A stretch of 64,000 nucleotides of DNA from Cephalotus follicularis. Lineage: Eukaryota; Streptophyta; Magnoliopsida; Oxalidales; Cephalotaceae. Shown in pieces: positions 47,948-59,143 of the stretch. The position numbers were made by a program, and so were the translations under genes. The first letter of the stretch is position 1. Each line of letters begins with the position of its first letter. The DNA lies in NCBI GenBank assembly GCA_001972305.1, contig BDDD01000555.1, positions 308,676 through 372,675 on the forward strand. The letters run 5' to 3'. The notes under the pieces were generated by a model. The model was not told the DNA's origin. It searched no databases and saw nothing but the letters and a program-made list of their open reading frames with translations.

Positions 47948-47952
47948 GTATA
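47914..47952 (+). repeat. (TA)n and (TATG)n microsatellite
   Basis: TATATA followed by TATG units. It is present here and absent at the same place in the partner LTR. Another (TA)n run is at about 49006-49031. Confidence 0.9.
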
Positions 47953-49056
47953 TACAATCATGCATCCATACAAGTATAATTCGTACACATATCAATCCAA
48001 ATAATCATTTAGAATGCATGAATGTAATGCAAGCAATAGTATAACCTACCTCGTAGCAACTGAGCTCGTAAAGCTCGGAAATCCTCTATCCTTGATCGTT
48101 TTGCTTATCATTGATCGTTTCCTTTATCCTGCATGCACAACACATTTCCGTTAAACTCTACGCACGGAAACCAAGAACAGCCGCCATCGGAGCTTCGGCC
48201 AGTTCCCGGCCAATTCATTTAGCTCCGGTGAAACCCAAAAATAGGTTCCACATTGGACGATATGTTCAAAACCATCGAAGGCTCACCGTGACTCATCGTG
48301 AAATGCGCTGTCACGACCGGCGGTGAGTCAACTCACTGAGTCAACTCGCCGATCAACCACAGCTTCGGTCACCACCCAAAATCACCACACAATCATCAAT
48401 TCTACGCGTCACTGCCAGAGACTCGCCGTGAAACGCGTTGTCACGGCCGGCCAGTGAGTTCAACTCACTGAGTTGACTCGCCGGTCGTCCTCAACTCTGG
48501 CTACCACCAAAAAAACGCATCACAACCACCAGACAAACACGTCTAAGCCCTTAACTAGCCTAGACTCGGCGCTAAACGCACGGTCTAAGGCGGCAGTGGG
48601 TCAACTCGCTGAGTCGACCCGTCAGTTCAAATCCGGAAGTTTTCGGCCGAATGGTGCCAAATCAGCCACTGAAATAGGTGTAGCCGGCCTCCTAGGTGAA
48701 GACCGGACCTTCCCGCGATGCTAACCGGCGGTGGAAGGCTCTGCAACGCGCGACTGTGGCAAGGTCGGGGAGAAAAAAGAAAGAGAAAAGGAAGAAGTGA
48801 AAGAGGAGGTTACCGTGGGTGAAGTCGCGCCACTCGCTTTCCCGGTCTGGCGCCTTTGCCGTCATCTTCTCTGGCGTCTCTCTCCCCCTCTGGTTCTCTC
48901 TCCCGAATGCTTCCTCTCTCGCACTCTCTCCCTTAACGCGTTAAAGTGCCTGGCGTTTTAACGCAAGGCACTTTTCTTTTCTTTTCTTTTTTTTTTCAAT
49001 TATACAAATATATATATATATATATATATATGTATTTATTGGGGGCTTACAATTCC

Positions 49057-49648
49057 TGCCAGTAACTGTGCGAAGAATGCATAGAAACTATTGGGAAAAG
49101 CTTTCCGGAAGCTCGTCGGAAGCTTGCAGGAAACTTGTCGGTAACTAGTATTAATTGTGCTGAAAATGTCAATAAGAGTGCAGAAAACTACTAGAATCTT
49201 AGCAAACCATGCCAAAAACTGTCCAGAATAATCCTGCACTCAAACTATCATTAGCAAGTCAAATTTTCATCTTTTAACAATTGTCAGATAATCTGCACTC
49301 GATAGTGCAAAAAATCTATACAGAAATTTACGTACGTAACCAGTTTTCGAATTAAATTCAGGACACTTTTAAAGATCCATTTGAGATCCTAAATCATACA
49401 TAAGGATGTTAGAATGTCCCGTGCATCATCAACACCTAATGTATTAACTTTTGGTCTATCAAACTATCCATTAAATTAGTCAATTACACAAGTTCAATCA
49501 ATTGGCAAAACAATCAAAATTTCACATTCCAATTGTCACATTTTTGCCACTGTCACTCTTAGGGCTAGGGAGTGCAATTTTGGCCAAACCAAAGACACAT
49601 CAAAGACAATCCACTAAACACTAAAATGAGGTCCAATTGGGACTAATT
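49057..49648 (-). other. E8 leader next to the primer site
   Basis: AT-rich sequence between the E9 insertion and the E8 primer site. No protein was recognised. It has low-level repetition of GGAAGCTTGC and GGAAACTTGTCGG-like phrases at 49090-49145. Confidence 0.6.
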
Positions 49649-49651
49649 AGA

Positions 49652-49664
49652 GGCTCTGATACCA
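49652..49664 (-). other. E8 primer binding site (tRNA-Met type)
   Basis: The complement reads TGGTATCAGAGCC, two bases from the LTR end at 49667, exactly as in E2. Confidence 0.92.
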
Positions 49665-49666
49665 CT

Positions 49667-51867
49667 TGTTGGGAAGGCTAAAAAATACGAAAGAGAACAT
49701 AAATGGATGTTAGGTTTAGGGTTTGTATAACAAAACTTTCTAGACCATTTTAAATGCCCAATCAATGGCATACCCTAAAACCAAATCCATTATCGTCTCA
49801 ATAGGACCTAGGATCACTAATTAGGGTATCAATTGAACCTACTAAACCAGCCAAGCATTGAGGAAATTAGGGTTAGAGAAAAGGGTTACACAAACCCAAA
49901 TTGGTCACTCCAAAATGCATTAGGGTAACACACTAAAAAACCCTAACACATGGGGCTCCAATCCGAACCCTCTCCTAGACAAACCCTAAGGGTTTTCTAG
50001 GACACATAACCTACAATAAATGGGCATGTATGGGGTGGCAATCCCAACCCTCAAACCCAACACAAAACTATGCTACACGGAGGAGGAATTAGATGCCTAC
50101 CTAATTCTTTGCGCACCTCCACTTTGAGTGCTCCTCCTATCTTCTTTCCAAAGCTTCCATCTTCACAAAAGATCATCCTCAAGTGATGGTCATCAACTTT
50201 TATGAAGTAAGAAGGCATGAGGTTGAAGGCTAGTGTTTATGCCTAAAACTTTTTCTCAAAATATATAAAGATTGAATGAGATGTTCAATCAATCTCCACC
50301 TATAATGAGTTTGGAAGGGTGAAAGGAAGTTGTTTTGTATTCTTCTCTTCATGAACTTCAAGCTCTCTTGATGTTCATCCATGGAGGGAGACGGCTAGAG
50401 GAGAGGAGAAGAAGAGAGATCTACGGGTGAGATACCAAGAAAGTGAATGAATGGAAAAAAATTTCTTCAAGTGTGTTGAATAAGCCAACACTTAAAAATA
50501 TCCTTAAAGCTTGTTGAATAAGCAAACTCCAAAAAATATCTTTTTGACTTTTCAAATGCTTGTTAAACAAGCTAAAGGCTTATAAAAATATATCATTCTT
50601 CACCCTTTGGCTGGCTATAAGTCCCAAAATTCGTCCCACACATGCATAGCAAGTTTAGGCCAAGATGGTGATGGACTGGCAAATGGACTTAAGTAAAATC
50701 AACATGGATTTCACTAACCATTAAGCCGACATATTAAGCAACATTGGGCTAGACAATTCAAAGAAGATTAAGCCCAAAATTTTGGCCATTAAGGGAAATG
50801 AATCCCAAGCCTTAAATTCTACAAAGGCCATAAGCTCTATTTACAAGTAAATGCCTTCTGTACTTACATATTGAGACAACCAACTCTTTGCACGTAATAT
50901 TTCATTATGGAAATGTTTGAACTCATTTCCAAAGAAATGATTGTTCAACAAATGAAATATTCACTAGCAAAGTAACATCTCCCTTAGATGCTATCCTTTC
51001 ACTAAATGACATGTCACCCGACATATCAACCTATCCCAAAATCAGGTCGGACCCGAAAGTCAGGTTGGTTCCTGGTACAATGATATATTTCTTAGAACAT
51101 CCCAGGGTTTTGCTACAACCATGCTGATAGTCCAAGATTATCCATATAACCCCAGTGTGTACCTCCAAACACCCCCGGATCCGTGTACGCAGCGTCTATC
51201 ATTGTTAGCCAGTTAAACATGTACTTTATTACTGTCATCGACATATGTGTTACATATCCCTCATCATCTTGGCTCCGACCGTGACTAGGATTTGGATTAA
51301 TGTCACCCCTAGGTAAACCGCGATAACTATAATTCTATGAACGCATTGAGATTATTGAGAGACATGTCAGGAAACCTCTAGTTTCCATCTCTCAAGTGCT
51401 CGACCGAAACTTCTAAGTCTTTAATGGTCATAGATGTTATAGAGCCTATAACCTTCAACACAGGTGTGATGATCCCATCTTGCATACTCGCTCATACATC
51501 CTAATGCATCTCCCAAAAGGCCCAAAGAAAACCCGTTTGCCAGCAAGTGGCTAGTGCTGGGGAAGGCAGAAATCAAAGCTAAGCGGTTACTACACAATGC
51601 ATGCTAGCCGCCCAGGTCTAAGGATACAACGTAAATCACGTATGATCTACTAGTCCTCTAAGACTAAACACTACCGCGACAATAGGAACTCTATTGACAG
51701 AGGTGTTGACTCTCCAAATAGATACCTATGGTGGGTCGGTTCAGTGTCAAGCCTCATGCATGCACCCCACATCTGCTCTAGGGTAAAACCCAAATGGCAA
51801 TGAGATAATCCATCCTCCCCAACATCGGGAGCAAACAAAAGACGACAAGTCTTTGTGATTCATCAAT
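49667..51867 (-). repeat. E8 5' LTR, first part
   Basis: It matches 24118 onward and runs to the E11 insertion, whose TCAAT target copy is 51863-51867. It resumes at 61694. Confidence 0.93.
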
Positions 51868-51997
51868 TGTAATATCTCATTTCTATGTTGACATGTTTAT
51901 ATGTTTGTTGATGATATCATATCCTTTTTTATTTATGCCATGGTATGCAGACCTCTTTGGTTTGTGGTTTGAATTTCTTTTGTTTTCTGGGCACAAA

Positions 51998-52135
51998 GCG
52001 CCGACGCTCTATTTAGAACCACCGATGCTTTGGCTACTGGGTGGCACGTCGACGCCTAAACATGTGACTTCGACGCGTTTTGTATTTAAGTGCTTAACCG
52101 TCGATGCTTTAAGTAAACAGTCGACGCTTTGTTCG
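51998..52135 (+). promoter_or_regulatory. GTCGAC-type array, first cluster, E11 5' LTR
   Basis: Six variants occur (GCGCCGACGCT, CACGTCGACGCC, CTTCGACGCG, ACCGTCGATGC, ACAGTCGACGC and one more), usually followed by TTT. Partner cluster: 59274-59412. Confidence 0.72.
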
Positions 52136-52882
52136 GCTTTCCATATTAGTTTGGACGGTGACAGTGTTTTTGGAAGGTTGGATTCTTTCCCTTTTTCTGG
52201 CTATCCGATTTCCTTTAGTGTTAGACGCGTTTTGGTTAGTATGGTAATGTTCTAAAACACTAATCTTGACAATTAAAACTTGGATTTGTACATTAATCAG
52301 ACAAAATTCTTTTAAAAACATAAACCCTTTTCTGCATATTTCTACAAACGAACAGCAGCTTTGAACACGTTTTTCTACACCAATTTAGACGTTTTTTGGA
52401 GGTAATTTCTAAACGAAAATTGTAGTTTACACTATGTAGTTTCTGTATCATCTTTTAATTCATGTTAAAACCAACTATAACATGATCTATAGTATGATTT
52501 TGGAAGCTTGTTGAAATTAAATTCTGTTGTTGTTTTTATATGTTCATTCATGGGTTGTATACATAACTAGTGATGTTGATCCTTAAAAACAAAGAAATCA
52601 TACTATTGATGAAGGTAGATATATGTGTATGTCACTGGTTTTAGGATTTAAACAAGAGAAATCCGAAATTTTGTTATGGTTGCATGAATTATTTATATGG
52701 AAGAAAATTAGGTTTCAAAATGGATTTTACTCTCTGTACGAAATCATAAGGTTATTCTGGCGTTTTTGAAGTAATATAACATGTCACTGAACCTACATGT
52801 TGTTAGTTATGCATTGTGTTTATCAAAAATCGGTGGTTCTAAATAGAAACTGCTTTCTGCAATTGTTATTCTGTGTCTGGCG

Positions 52883-53020
52883 CAAACCGTCGACGCTTTC
52901 ATTCTGAGCGTCGCCGCTTTGTGTTGTTTATGCCTTAGTCTGTCGACTCTTGGCTCGACGCTTTGTCCTTTTGTGCTATTAAACCGTCGACGCCTAGGAA
53001 CAAACGGTCGACGCTTTATG
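52883..53020 (+). promoter_or_regulatory. GTCGAC-type array, second cluster, E11 5' LTR
   Basis: Six variants occur (ACCGTCGACGCTTT, AGCGTCGCCGCTTT, CTGTCGACTC, GGCTCGACGCTTT, ACCGTCGACGCC, ACGGTCGACGCTTT). Partner cluster: 60163-60300. Confidence 0.72.
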
Positions 53021-54413
53021 ACAGTTTGATGTTTTGATTTCTTTTATGTTATGTGATGTTTGGGCTCGTATGTTTAGGTCTTTATATCGTTCCTGGTGAA
53101 GTTTAGGACACTCTAGGATACTTTTGTCCAGTATTCGTGTTTGTTTAGATTGTTCGATCGGCTAAGGTACGGATTCTTCGTTCTTTGGTACTCCTTCGAT
53201 TAAACTTTCATTAATTGAAGATTTTGTACGTTTTATCGAATGGATTTATGTTCCTGGTTTCATTAGCAATAAAACTCGTGTTTCAATACGGATGTTCTCA
53301 TTTTGATAATAATCTTACGAAAATGGATTTCAACATTGTCACTTCGGATATTGATTATTAATAAGCATATTTTCTATTATCGAAAGTATAATAATTGTTT
53401 TAGACATGGCTTCCCCTTTCGGAAGTATGTTAACTTCAGATACTGTTAAGATTTTGTTTTCAGATAAGATCAGAAATTGTTTAGAAATTGTTAAAATTGT
53501 TTCAGAATAAAACAAAGTTTTAGGATAATAACATACAGAGAAAAACCCTACCTATGAGGTATCGTAGGCATGTTCTTTGGCACGGAGGACATGACACCTA
53601 CCGTGGCGGTGTGATCGGTCTATGGTGTCTCTTTTAAATATGTATCCTGAGGGTAGGATATGGATCCTTTTGAGGCGTATGAGTATACTCTAGTTATGTC
53701 AGAATTCAGAAATTCAGAAATTCAGTATTTGGGATTGTTTGTGTAGTGTCGTACACGACTTTTCCGTCAGGGCATGTGGGCCTCGCGAACCCCTTGCACC
53801 TATATATGTATGTATGTCAAAAATTCTCTGTTATGGAATTATGAATCAGATAATGTTTGAATTATGATGTTATGTTTTCGCAAAGTTATGATGATTTTAT
53901 AACTGCTCGCTTTTAAATATTCTGTTTTACTTTTCAAGAATATTTATTATGTTATTTACTGAATTTTAAAGTTCATATTATTTTGTTTATCGCTTACTGT
54001 TTTTAATTCCTTATCCGTACTGAGGTTTGCTCAGCCGTGTTTTTGTTTCCATGCGGCAGGTTTTCAGAAGGATGGGGGAAACGTGTGATGAGAGTTACTC
54101 ACTTGTCAGAGTATCAGCTAGGAGTTGGTCCTTGTGTTTTCCAGTAGGATCAGACTAGTTTTCGTCAAAAACAGTTTCAGATTTTGATTTTGTTTCAGTT
54201 ATGATTTTCAGTATTTGGATTTCGGATTATGATTCGTTTTTAATTTTATGATTGGATAAAATTTTCAGACTCTGTTTTATATAAGTTTATTATAAGATAT
54301 GTTTTCAGACCACCACATTCGTTTCGTATCAGTCTTATGTTTAGATTTCCGTTATGTTTCAGTTTGGTATTATGACCTGTAAGGGCTCCCACCATCGGGG
54401 GTGTTACAGATTG

Positions 54414-54425
54414 TGGTATCAGAGA
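54414..54425 (+). other. E11 primer binding site (tRNA-Met type)
   Basis: TGGTATCAGAGA lies five bases after the LTR end. It matches initiator tRNA-Met apart from the last base. Confidence 0.88.
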
Positions 54426-54563
54426 AATAGGTTTTATTTTCTTAGAAGACCTGACTAGGTTTGACCTGTGAGATTGGGTAGACACTGGGTTAGGACTTCT
54501 TCGTTATGATCTTTTGATATGTCTTTCGTTTTGACCTTCTGACTGTTTTGCCTTTATTTTGTC

Positions 54564-55650
54564 TTGGATTTTGTTGCCAAGATGGCACGAACAAGGAACA
54601 CCCCACAGAGGACCGAACCAGTTGTGGCTCAAGATGGAGTAAGAAATGAGCCTGCAATTGATGATATGGTTCGACAAGCTGTGGCTCAGGAAGTGAACCG
54701 AGTGATGCAGCAACAGCAAAACCATGGACAGGGTCGTCGTGAGCAAGTAGCTGAGGAGAATGCACTAGTTGATGCTCATGCAGCTAGGGGAGCTGGGGAC
54801 CATCCTGATATTCCAGTTCATGTATGGATGGAAAGGTTCCAAAAACAGAGACCGCGATCCTTTACGTCGGCGCCAACACCAGTGGAGGCTGAGCATTGGA
54901 TTGCTCATTTAGAGAAGATTTTTGATGTGTTGGAATGCGGTGATAATCAGAAGGTTAAGTTGGCTGCATATAGGCTGGAGGGCGATGCCCAGACATGGTG
55001 GAAGACTTTGAAGATAGCCAAGGGTAGAGGCTTTGTTGAAACTTTGTCTTGGACCGATTTTTGTGAGATCTTTTATCAGCAGTATTTCCCCACTGTTGAT
55101 AAAGAGGCATATGCTAGGGAGTTTCTGATGACCAGACAGAGGGAATGAGAGTCTGTTACCGAGTTTTTGGCACGGTTTACTGGGTTGGCGGGTTTTGCGG
55201 GACCTGCAGCGGGGTCAGCAGCGGAGTAGGCAGAGAAATTTAAATGGAGGTTACATTATCAGTTTAGGGGTAAGCTGATTAACTCAAGGTTTGAGGATGT
55301 GTCAGAGGTTGCAAACGCCGCGAAGAACATAGAGATGAAAGATTGGACTTTCAGGCTGCTCGTTTAGAAGGAGAAAAGAAGAGAAATAGGGGAGACTCTC
55401 AGGGCCAAAATTCAGGAAAATAGAATAAGGGCCGAAATGGTAAGCAGCAAAAGAAGAATACTGGTGGGGGTAACCCCAATGTTCAGATTGCACAGTGCGA
55501 GACTTGTGGGAAGAGGCAACCGGTTGGGACTTGTTACAAAGCTACGGGGGCATGCTTTGTGTGCGGACAGCAGGGCCATCATTTCATGGATTGCACAGAC
55601 CCTCGAGTAAAGGAGAGGAAAGGTAATGACGGAAATGCGGGACAGCACAA
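54564..55650 (+). pseudogene. E11 gag region
   Basis: It starts near the ATG at 54564 or 54582 (MARTRNTPQRTEP). Capsid patterns follow: VWMERFQKQRPRSFTSAPTP, EAEHWIAHLEKIFDVLECGD, YRLEGDAQTWWK and FCEIFYQQYFP. A zinc knuckle, CFVCGQQGHHFMDC (CX2CX4HX4C), lies near 55556-55597. Confidence 0.92.
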
Positions 55651-56180
55651 TGTAGGCGGCCGAGTCTTTGCTTTGACCACTCATCAGGCAGCAGGTGCTC
55701 CAGGTACTGTTTCGGGTTATGTTTCTGTTTGTGGTAATATGACTTATGTTTTGTATGATACTGGATCGACTCACTCTGTAGTAGCGAGATCTTTTGTTCG
55801 GCATCTTTGGATGCCATCTCTATCTCTGGATCCAGTTTTGGTTCTTTCGACCCCTATGGGGACATCTGTTGTGATATCTGAATGTTTCCGTGCTTGTCCT
55901 ATCTCTTTTGATGATCGCGTTCGAGATGCGGATCTTTTCCCAATTGATATGCATGACTTCGACATGATTCTTGGCATGGATTGGTTAGATCTCCATCGTG
56001 CCATGATTGACTGTCACACTCAAAGGGTTTGTTTGGGGTTGCGGATAGGCCTGATTTTGTTTATCAGGGTTCACAACCGAGAAAAGAAGTTAAGGTTATT
56101 TCTGCTCTGCAGGCTCGGAAGATGGTAGCTAAGGGTGCTGAGGGTTACCTAGCTGTTGTAAAAGACGTCTCTAAGGATGA
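55651..56180 (+). pseudogene. E11 protease region
   Basis: VLYDTGSTHSVVARSF, with catalytic DTG near 55757, and [17 protein letters not shown] near 55970 show a retropepsin fold of normal gypsy length. Confidence 0.92.
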
Positions 56181-57135
56181 GCCTCGCCTTGACGACTATC
56201 CAGTTGTTAGAGAGTTCTCAATTGTGTTTCCGGACGAATTACCGGGTTTGCCACCGCAACGGGAAGTGGAGTTTACCATCGAGCTCATTCCCAGAGCGGC
56301 ACCGATATCTAAAGCACCTTACAGAATGGCACCGTTAGAATTGCAAGAACTGAGGGAGCAATTGCAAGAATTGTTGGATCGGGGTTTTATCCGGCCTAGT
56401 GTTTCACCGTGGAGAGCTCCGGTTCTTTTTGTCAGGAAGAAGGATGGCTTTATGAGGTTGTGCATAGACTACAGAGAACTGAATAGGATTACTATCAGGA
56501 ATAAATACCCTTTGCCTAGGATTGATGACCTTTTTGATCAACTCCAAGGTGCACGGTATTTTTCTAAGATCGATTTGAGATCAGGTTATCATCAGCTACG
56601 GGTGAAAGATGAAGACGTAGCTAAGACTGCTTTTCGTATACGGTACGGACATTATGAATTTCTGGTAATGCCTTTTGGGCTTACAAATGCTCCGGCAGTC
56701 TTTATGGATCTGATGAATCAAGTGTTTCATGAATACTTGGACAAGTTTGTGATTGTGTTCATTGATGACATTCTTGTGTATTCCAAGTCGGGAGAAGAAC
56801 ATGAAGCTCAAGTTCGGATAGTGCTGGGTATTTTGAGGAAGAATCAGCTTTATGCGAAACTTTCGAAATGTGAATTCTGGTTGGAGCAGGTAACATTCTT
56901 AGGTCATGTGGTTAGAGCAGATGGTATTAGTGTGGATCCTGCTAAGGTTGAGGCTATTACCAAATGGCCGAGGCCTACTACGGTAACTGAAGTTAGGAGC
57001 TTTTTGGGTCTGGCTGGCTACTATAGATGGTTTGTGGAAGGCTTTTCCTCCATAGCCTTGCCACTGACACAACTTTTAAGAAAAGGAGCCAAGTTTGTGT
57101 GGAATGAAGAAAGGGAAGCAAGTTTTGAGAAATAG
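56181..57135 (+). pseudogene. E11 reverse transcriptase region
   Basis: [85 protein letters not shown] and [12 protein letters not shown], followed by the [17 protein letters not shown] tether. A typical Tekay/Del RT. Confidence 0.94.
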
Positions 57136-57730
57136 AAGAACGGTTTGGTGTCTGCACCAATTCTTCGATTACCGTCTGGGTCAGGGGGGTACCAGATATA
57201 TAGTGATGCTTCCAAGAAGGGTTTGGGATGTGTTCTTATGCAGCACGGTCATGTGATAGCTTATGCTTCACGAAAGTTGAAGCCTTATGAAGTGAATTAC
57301 CCTACACATGATCTGGAGTTAGCAGCTGTGGTTTTTGCATTAAAAATCTGGAGGCATTATTTGTATGGAGAAACTTGTGATGTCTTCACTGATCACAAGA
57401 GTCTCAAGTACATCTTCACGCAAAAGGAGTTGAACATGCGACAGAGGAGATGGTTGGAGCTGTTGAAGGACTATGACTTGAACATTCAGTACCACCCCGG
57501 TAAAGCAAATGTGGTAGCCGATGCATTGAGTAGGAAGAGCTCTGGAAGTGTAGCGGCTTTGCTTACTCAGCCGCAGTGGATAGCAGATATAGAGTGTTTG
57601 GATTTGAATCTGTTTGTTTGGGGTTCTGGAGGTTATATGGCTAATATGAGTATAGAACCTACCCTTATATCTCGGATTAAGGCGGCTCAGAGTGATGATG
57701 GTGAACTATGGGCGTTAATCTAGAATGTCG
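57136..57730 (+). pseudogene. E11 RNase H region
   Basis: [60 protein letters not shown], then the [17 protein letters not shown] linker. Confidence 0.94.
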
Positions 57731-58806
57731 ATGAGGGTAAACAGTCAGAGTTCCGTGTGGATGAGCATGGAGTGATCTGGTTGGGTAGTCGGTTGTGTGT
57801 GCCAGCAAATACTACTATCAGAGATGCTGTTTTGTCTGAGGCACACAGTTCTCCGTTCTCTATACATCCAGGTTCTACGAAAATGTATAGGGACTTGAAG
57901 CGAAATTTCTGGTGGAATGGAATGAAGAGGGATGTAGCAGAGTATGTTGGGAGGTGTTTGATCTGTCAGCAGGTTAAGATTGAGCACCAACGAGCTAGTG
58001 GTTTGTTACAGCCCTTGGAAGTTCCAGTTTGGAAATGGGAGAGCATAGCAATGGACTTTGTTACAGGATTGCCAAGGACGTTTAAGAAGAATGATACCAT
58101 CTGGGTAGTGGTGGATCGTTTGACTAAATCAGCACATTTCTTGGCTATCCGGGAGAACTTTTCTGTAGACCGGTTGGCGAAAGTTTTTCAGCGAGAGATT
58201 GTGAGACTACATGGGACTCCTGTATCCATTGTTTCGGATAGGGATCCTCGTTTCACGTCTAGATTTTGGAAGGGATTCCAGAAAGCTTGTGGAACACAGC
58301 TCAATTACAGTAAAGCTTTTCACCCATAGACAGATGGACAGTCGGAGAGGACCATCCAAACTTTAAAGGACATGCTGAGGTTTTGTGCATTAGAGTGGGC
58401 TGGAAACTGGGATGATTATTTGAGCTTGGTAGAGTTCGCATATAATAATAGTTGGCATGCTAGCATTCGGAAGGCTCCATTTGAGGCACTGTATGGGAGA
58501 AAATGTCGATCTTCGACATGTTGGGATGAGGTTGGCGAGAGAGCTATCGAAGGGCCTGAGCTAGTTCAGATCACTACTGAAAAAGTGACTGTAGCTAGAG
58601 AAAGACTGAAAGCAGCTCAATCCCGACAGAAGAGTTATGCAGACAAACACCGGAGAGAATTGGAGTTTAGAGTTGGTGAACACGTGTTTCTGAAAGTTTC
58701 ACCATGGAAAGGAGTTCGGAGGTTTGGGTTGAAAGGGAAGTTGAGTCCACGGTTTATTGGACCATTTGAAATTCTGGAAAGGTTGGAGCGGTTGCTTACC
58801 GATTAG
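57731..58806 (+). pseudogene. E11 integrase region
   Basis: Zinc-binding HHCC part (HSSPFSIHPGSTKMYRDLKR, then CLICQQVK), catalytic core ([44 protein letters not shown]), and the C-terminal [33 protein letters not shown] and [12 protein letters not shown] stretches. Confidence 0.93.
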
Positions 58807-59090
58807 CTTTACCTCCACAGTTATCTCATGTTCATAATGTGTTCCATGTGTCTTTATTGAGGGGTTACCGGTATCATCCCTTGCACGTGGTTCACTACCC
58901 TTTTGATGGTATTCGCGAGGACTTGTCTTGCGATGAGGAGGCTGAGGCTATTTTGGATAGACAAGAGAGGGTTACTCGTAGTAAGACTATCCCTTTTGTA
59001 AAAGTCTTGTGGAAAAATCATCCCGAAAGCGAAGCTACTTGGGAGTTGGAGGAGCATATTCGAGTGGAATATCCTCGCTTGTTTGAATAA
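58807..59090 (+). pseudogene. E11 chromodomain region
   Basis: NVFHVSLLRGY-like sequence followed by RSKTIPFVKVLWKNHPESEA, TWELEEHIRVEYPRLFE. This is the chromodomain C-terminus that marks chromoviruses and is linked to insertion in heterochromatin. Confidence 0.9.
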
Positions 59091-59130
59091 GGTATGTGTA
59101 TGGTTGTGATTTCGGGACGAAATCCTTTTT

Positions 59131-59143
59131 AAGGGGGGGTGGA
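59131..59143 (+). other. E11 polypurine tract
   Basis: AAGGGGGGGTGGA lies directly before the 3' LTR start TGTAATATCCC. Confidence 0.92.

Larger units (their letters stand above)
31190..49051 (-). mobile_element. E9: Ty3/gypsy chromovirus-like element, broken
   Basis: It has TGTCGCGCCCC and GGGGGCTTACA ends and target duplication ATTCC (31185-31189 and 49052-49056). Two LTRs of about 3.4-3.5 kb are both complete and differ by about 3-4% in the segment compared. The tRNA-Met primer site at 45549-45561 and the polypurine tract after 34583 set minus orientation. The internal region is short and decayed, with many breaks, and is split by E10. A protease/RT-linker piece indicates a Tekay/Del-like relative. 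Confidence 0.93.
45565..49051 (-). repeat. E9 5' LTR
   Basis: This 3,487-bp LTR is the partner of 31190-34583. Part of the roughly 90-bp length difference comes from an extra 55-bp repeat unit and longer TA tracts. It carries the same arrays: 55-bp units at 46295-46515, CCGTAAAAACGG near 46767-46905, GTCGAC-type at 47603-47730 and GC-rich modules near 48280-48630. Confidence 0.93.
51868..54408 (+). repeat. E11 5' LTR
   Basis: This 2,541-bp LTR runs from TGTAATATC to GGTGTTACA. It carries GTCGAC-type clusters at 51998-52135 and 52883-53020. Partner: 59144-61688. Confidence 0.95.

Noticed and set aside
47914-47952. TA-rich stretch as an origin or promoter
   Set aside because: A simple microsatellite absent from the partner LTR at the same site.
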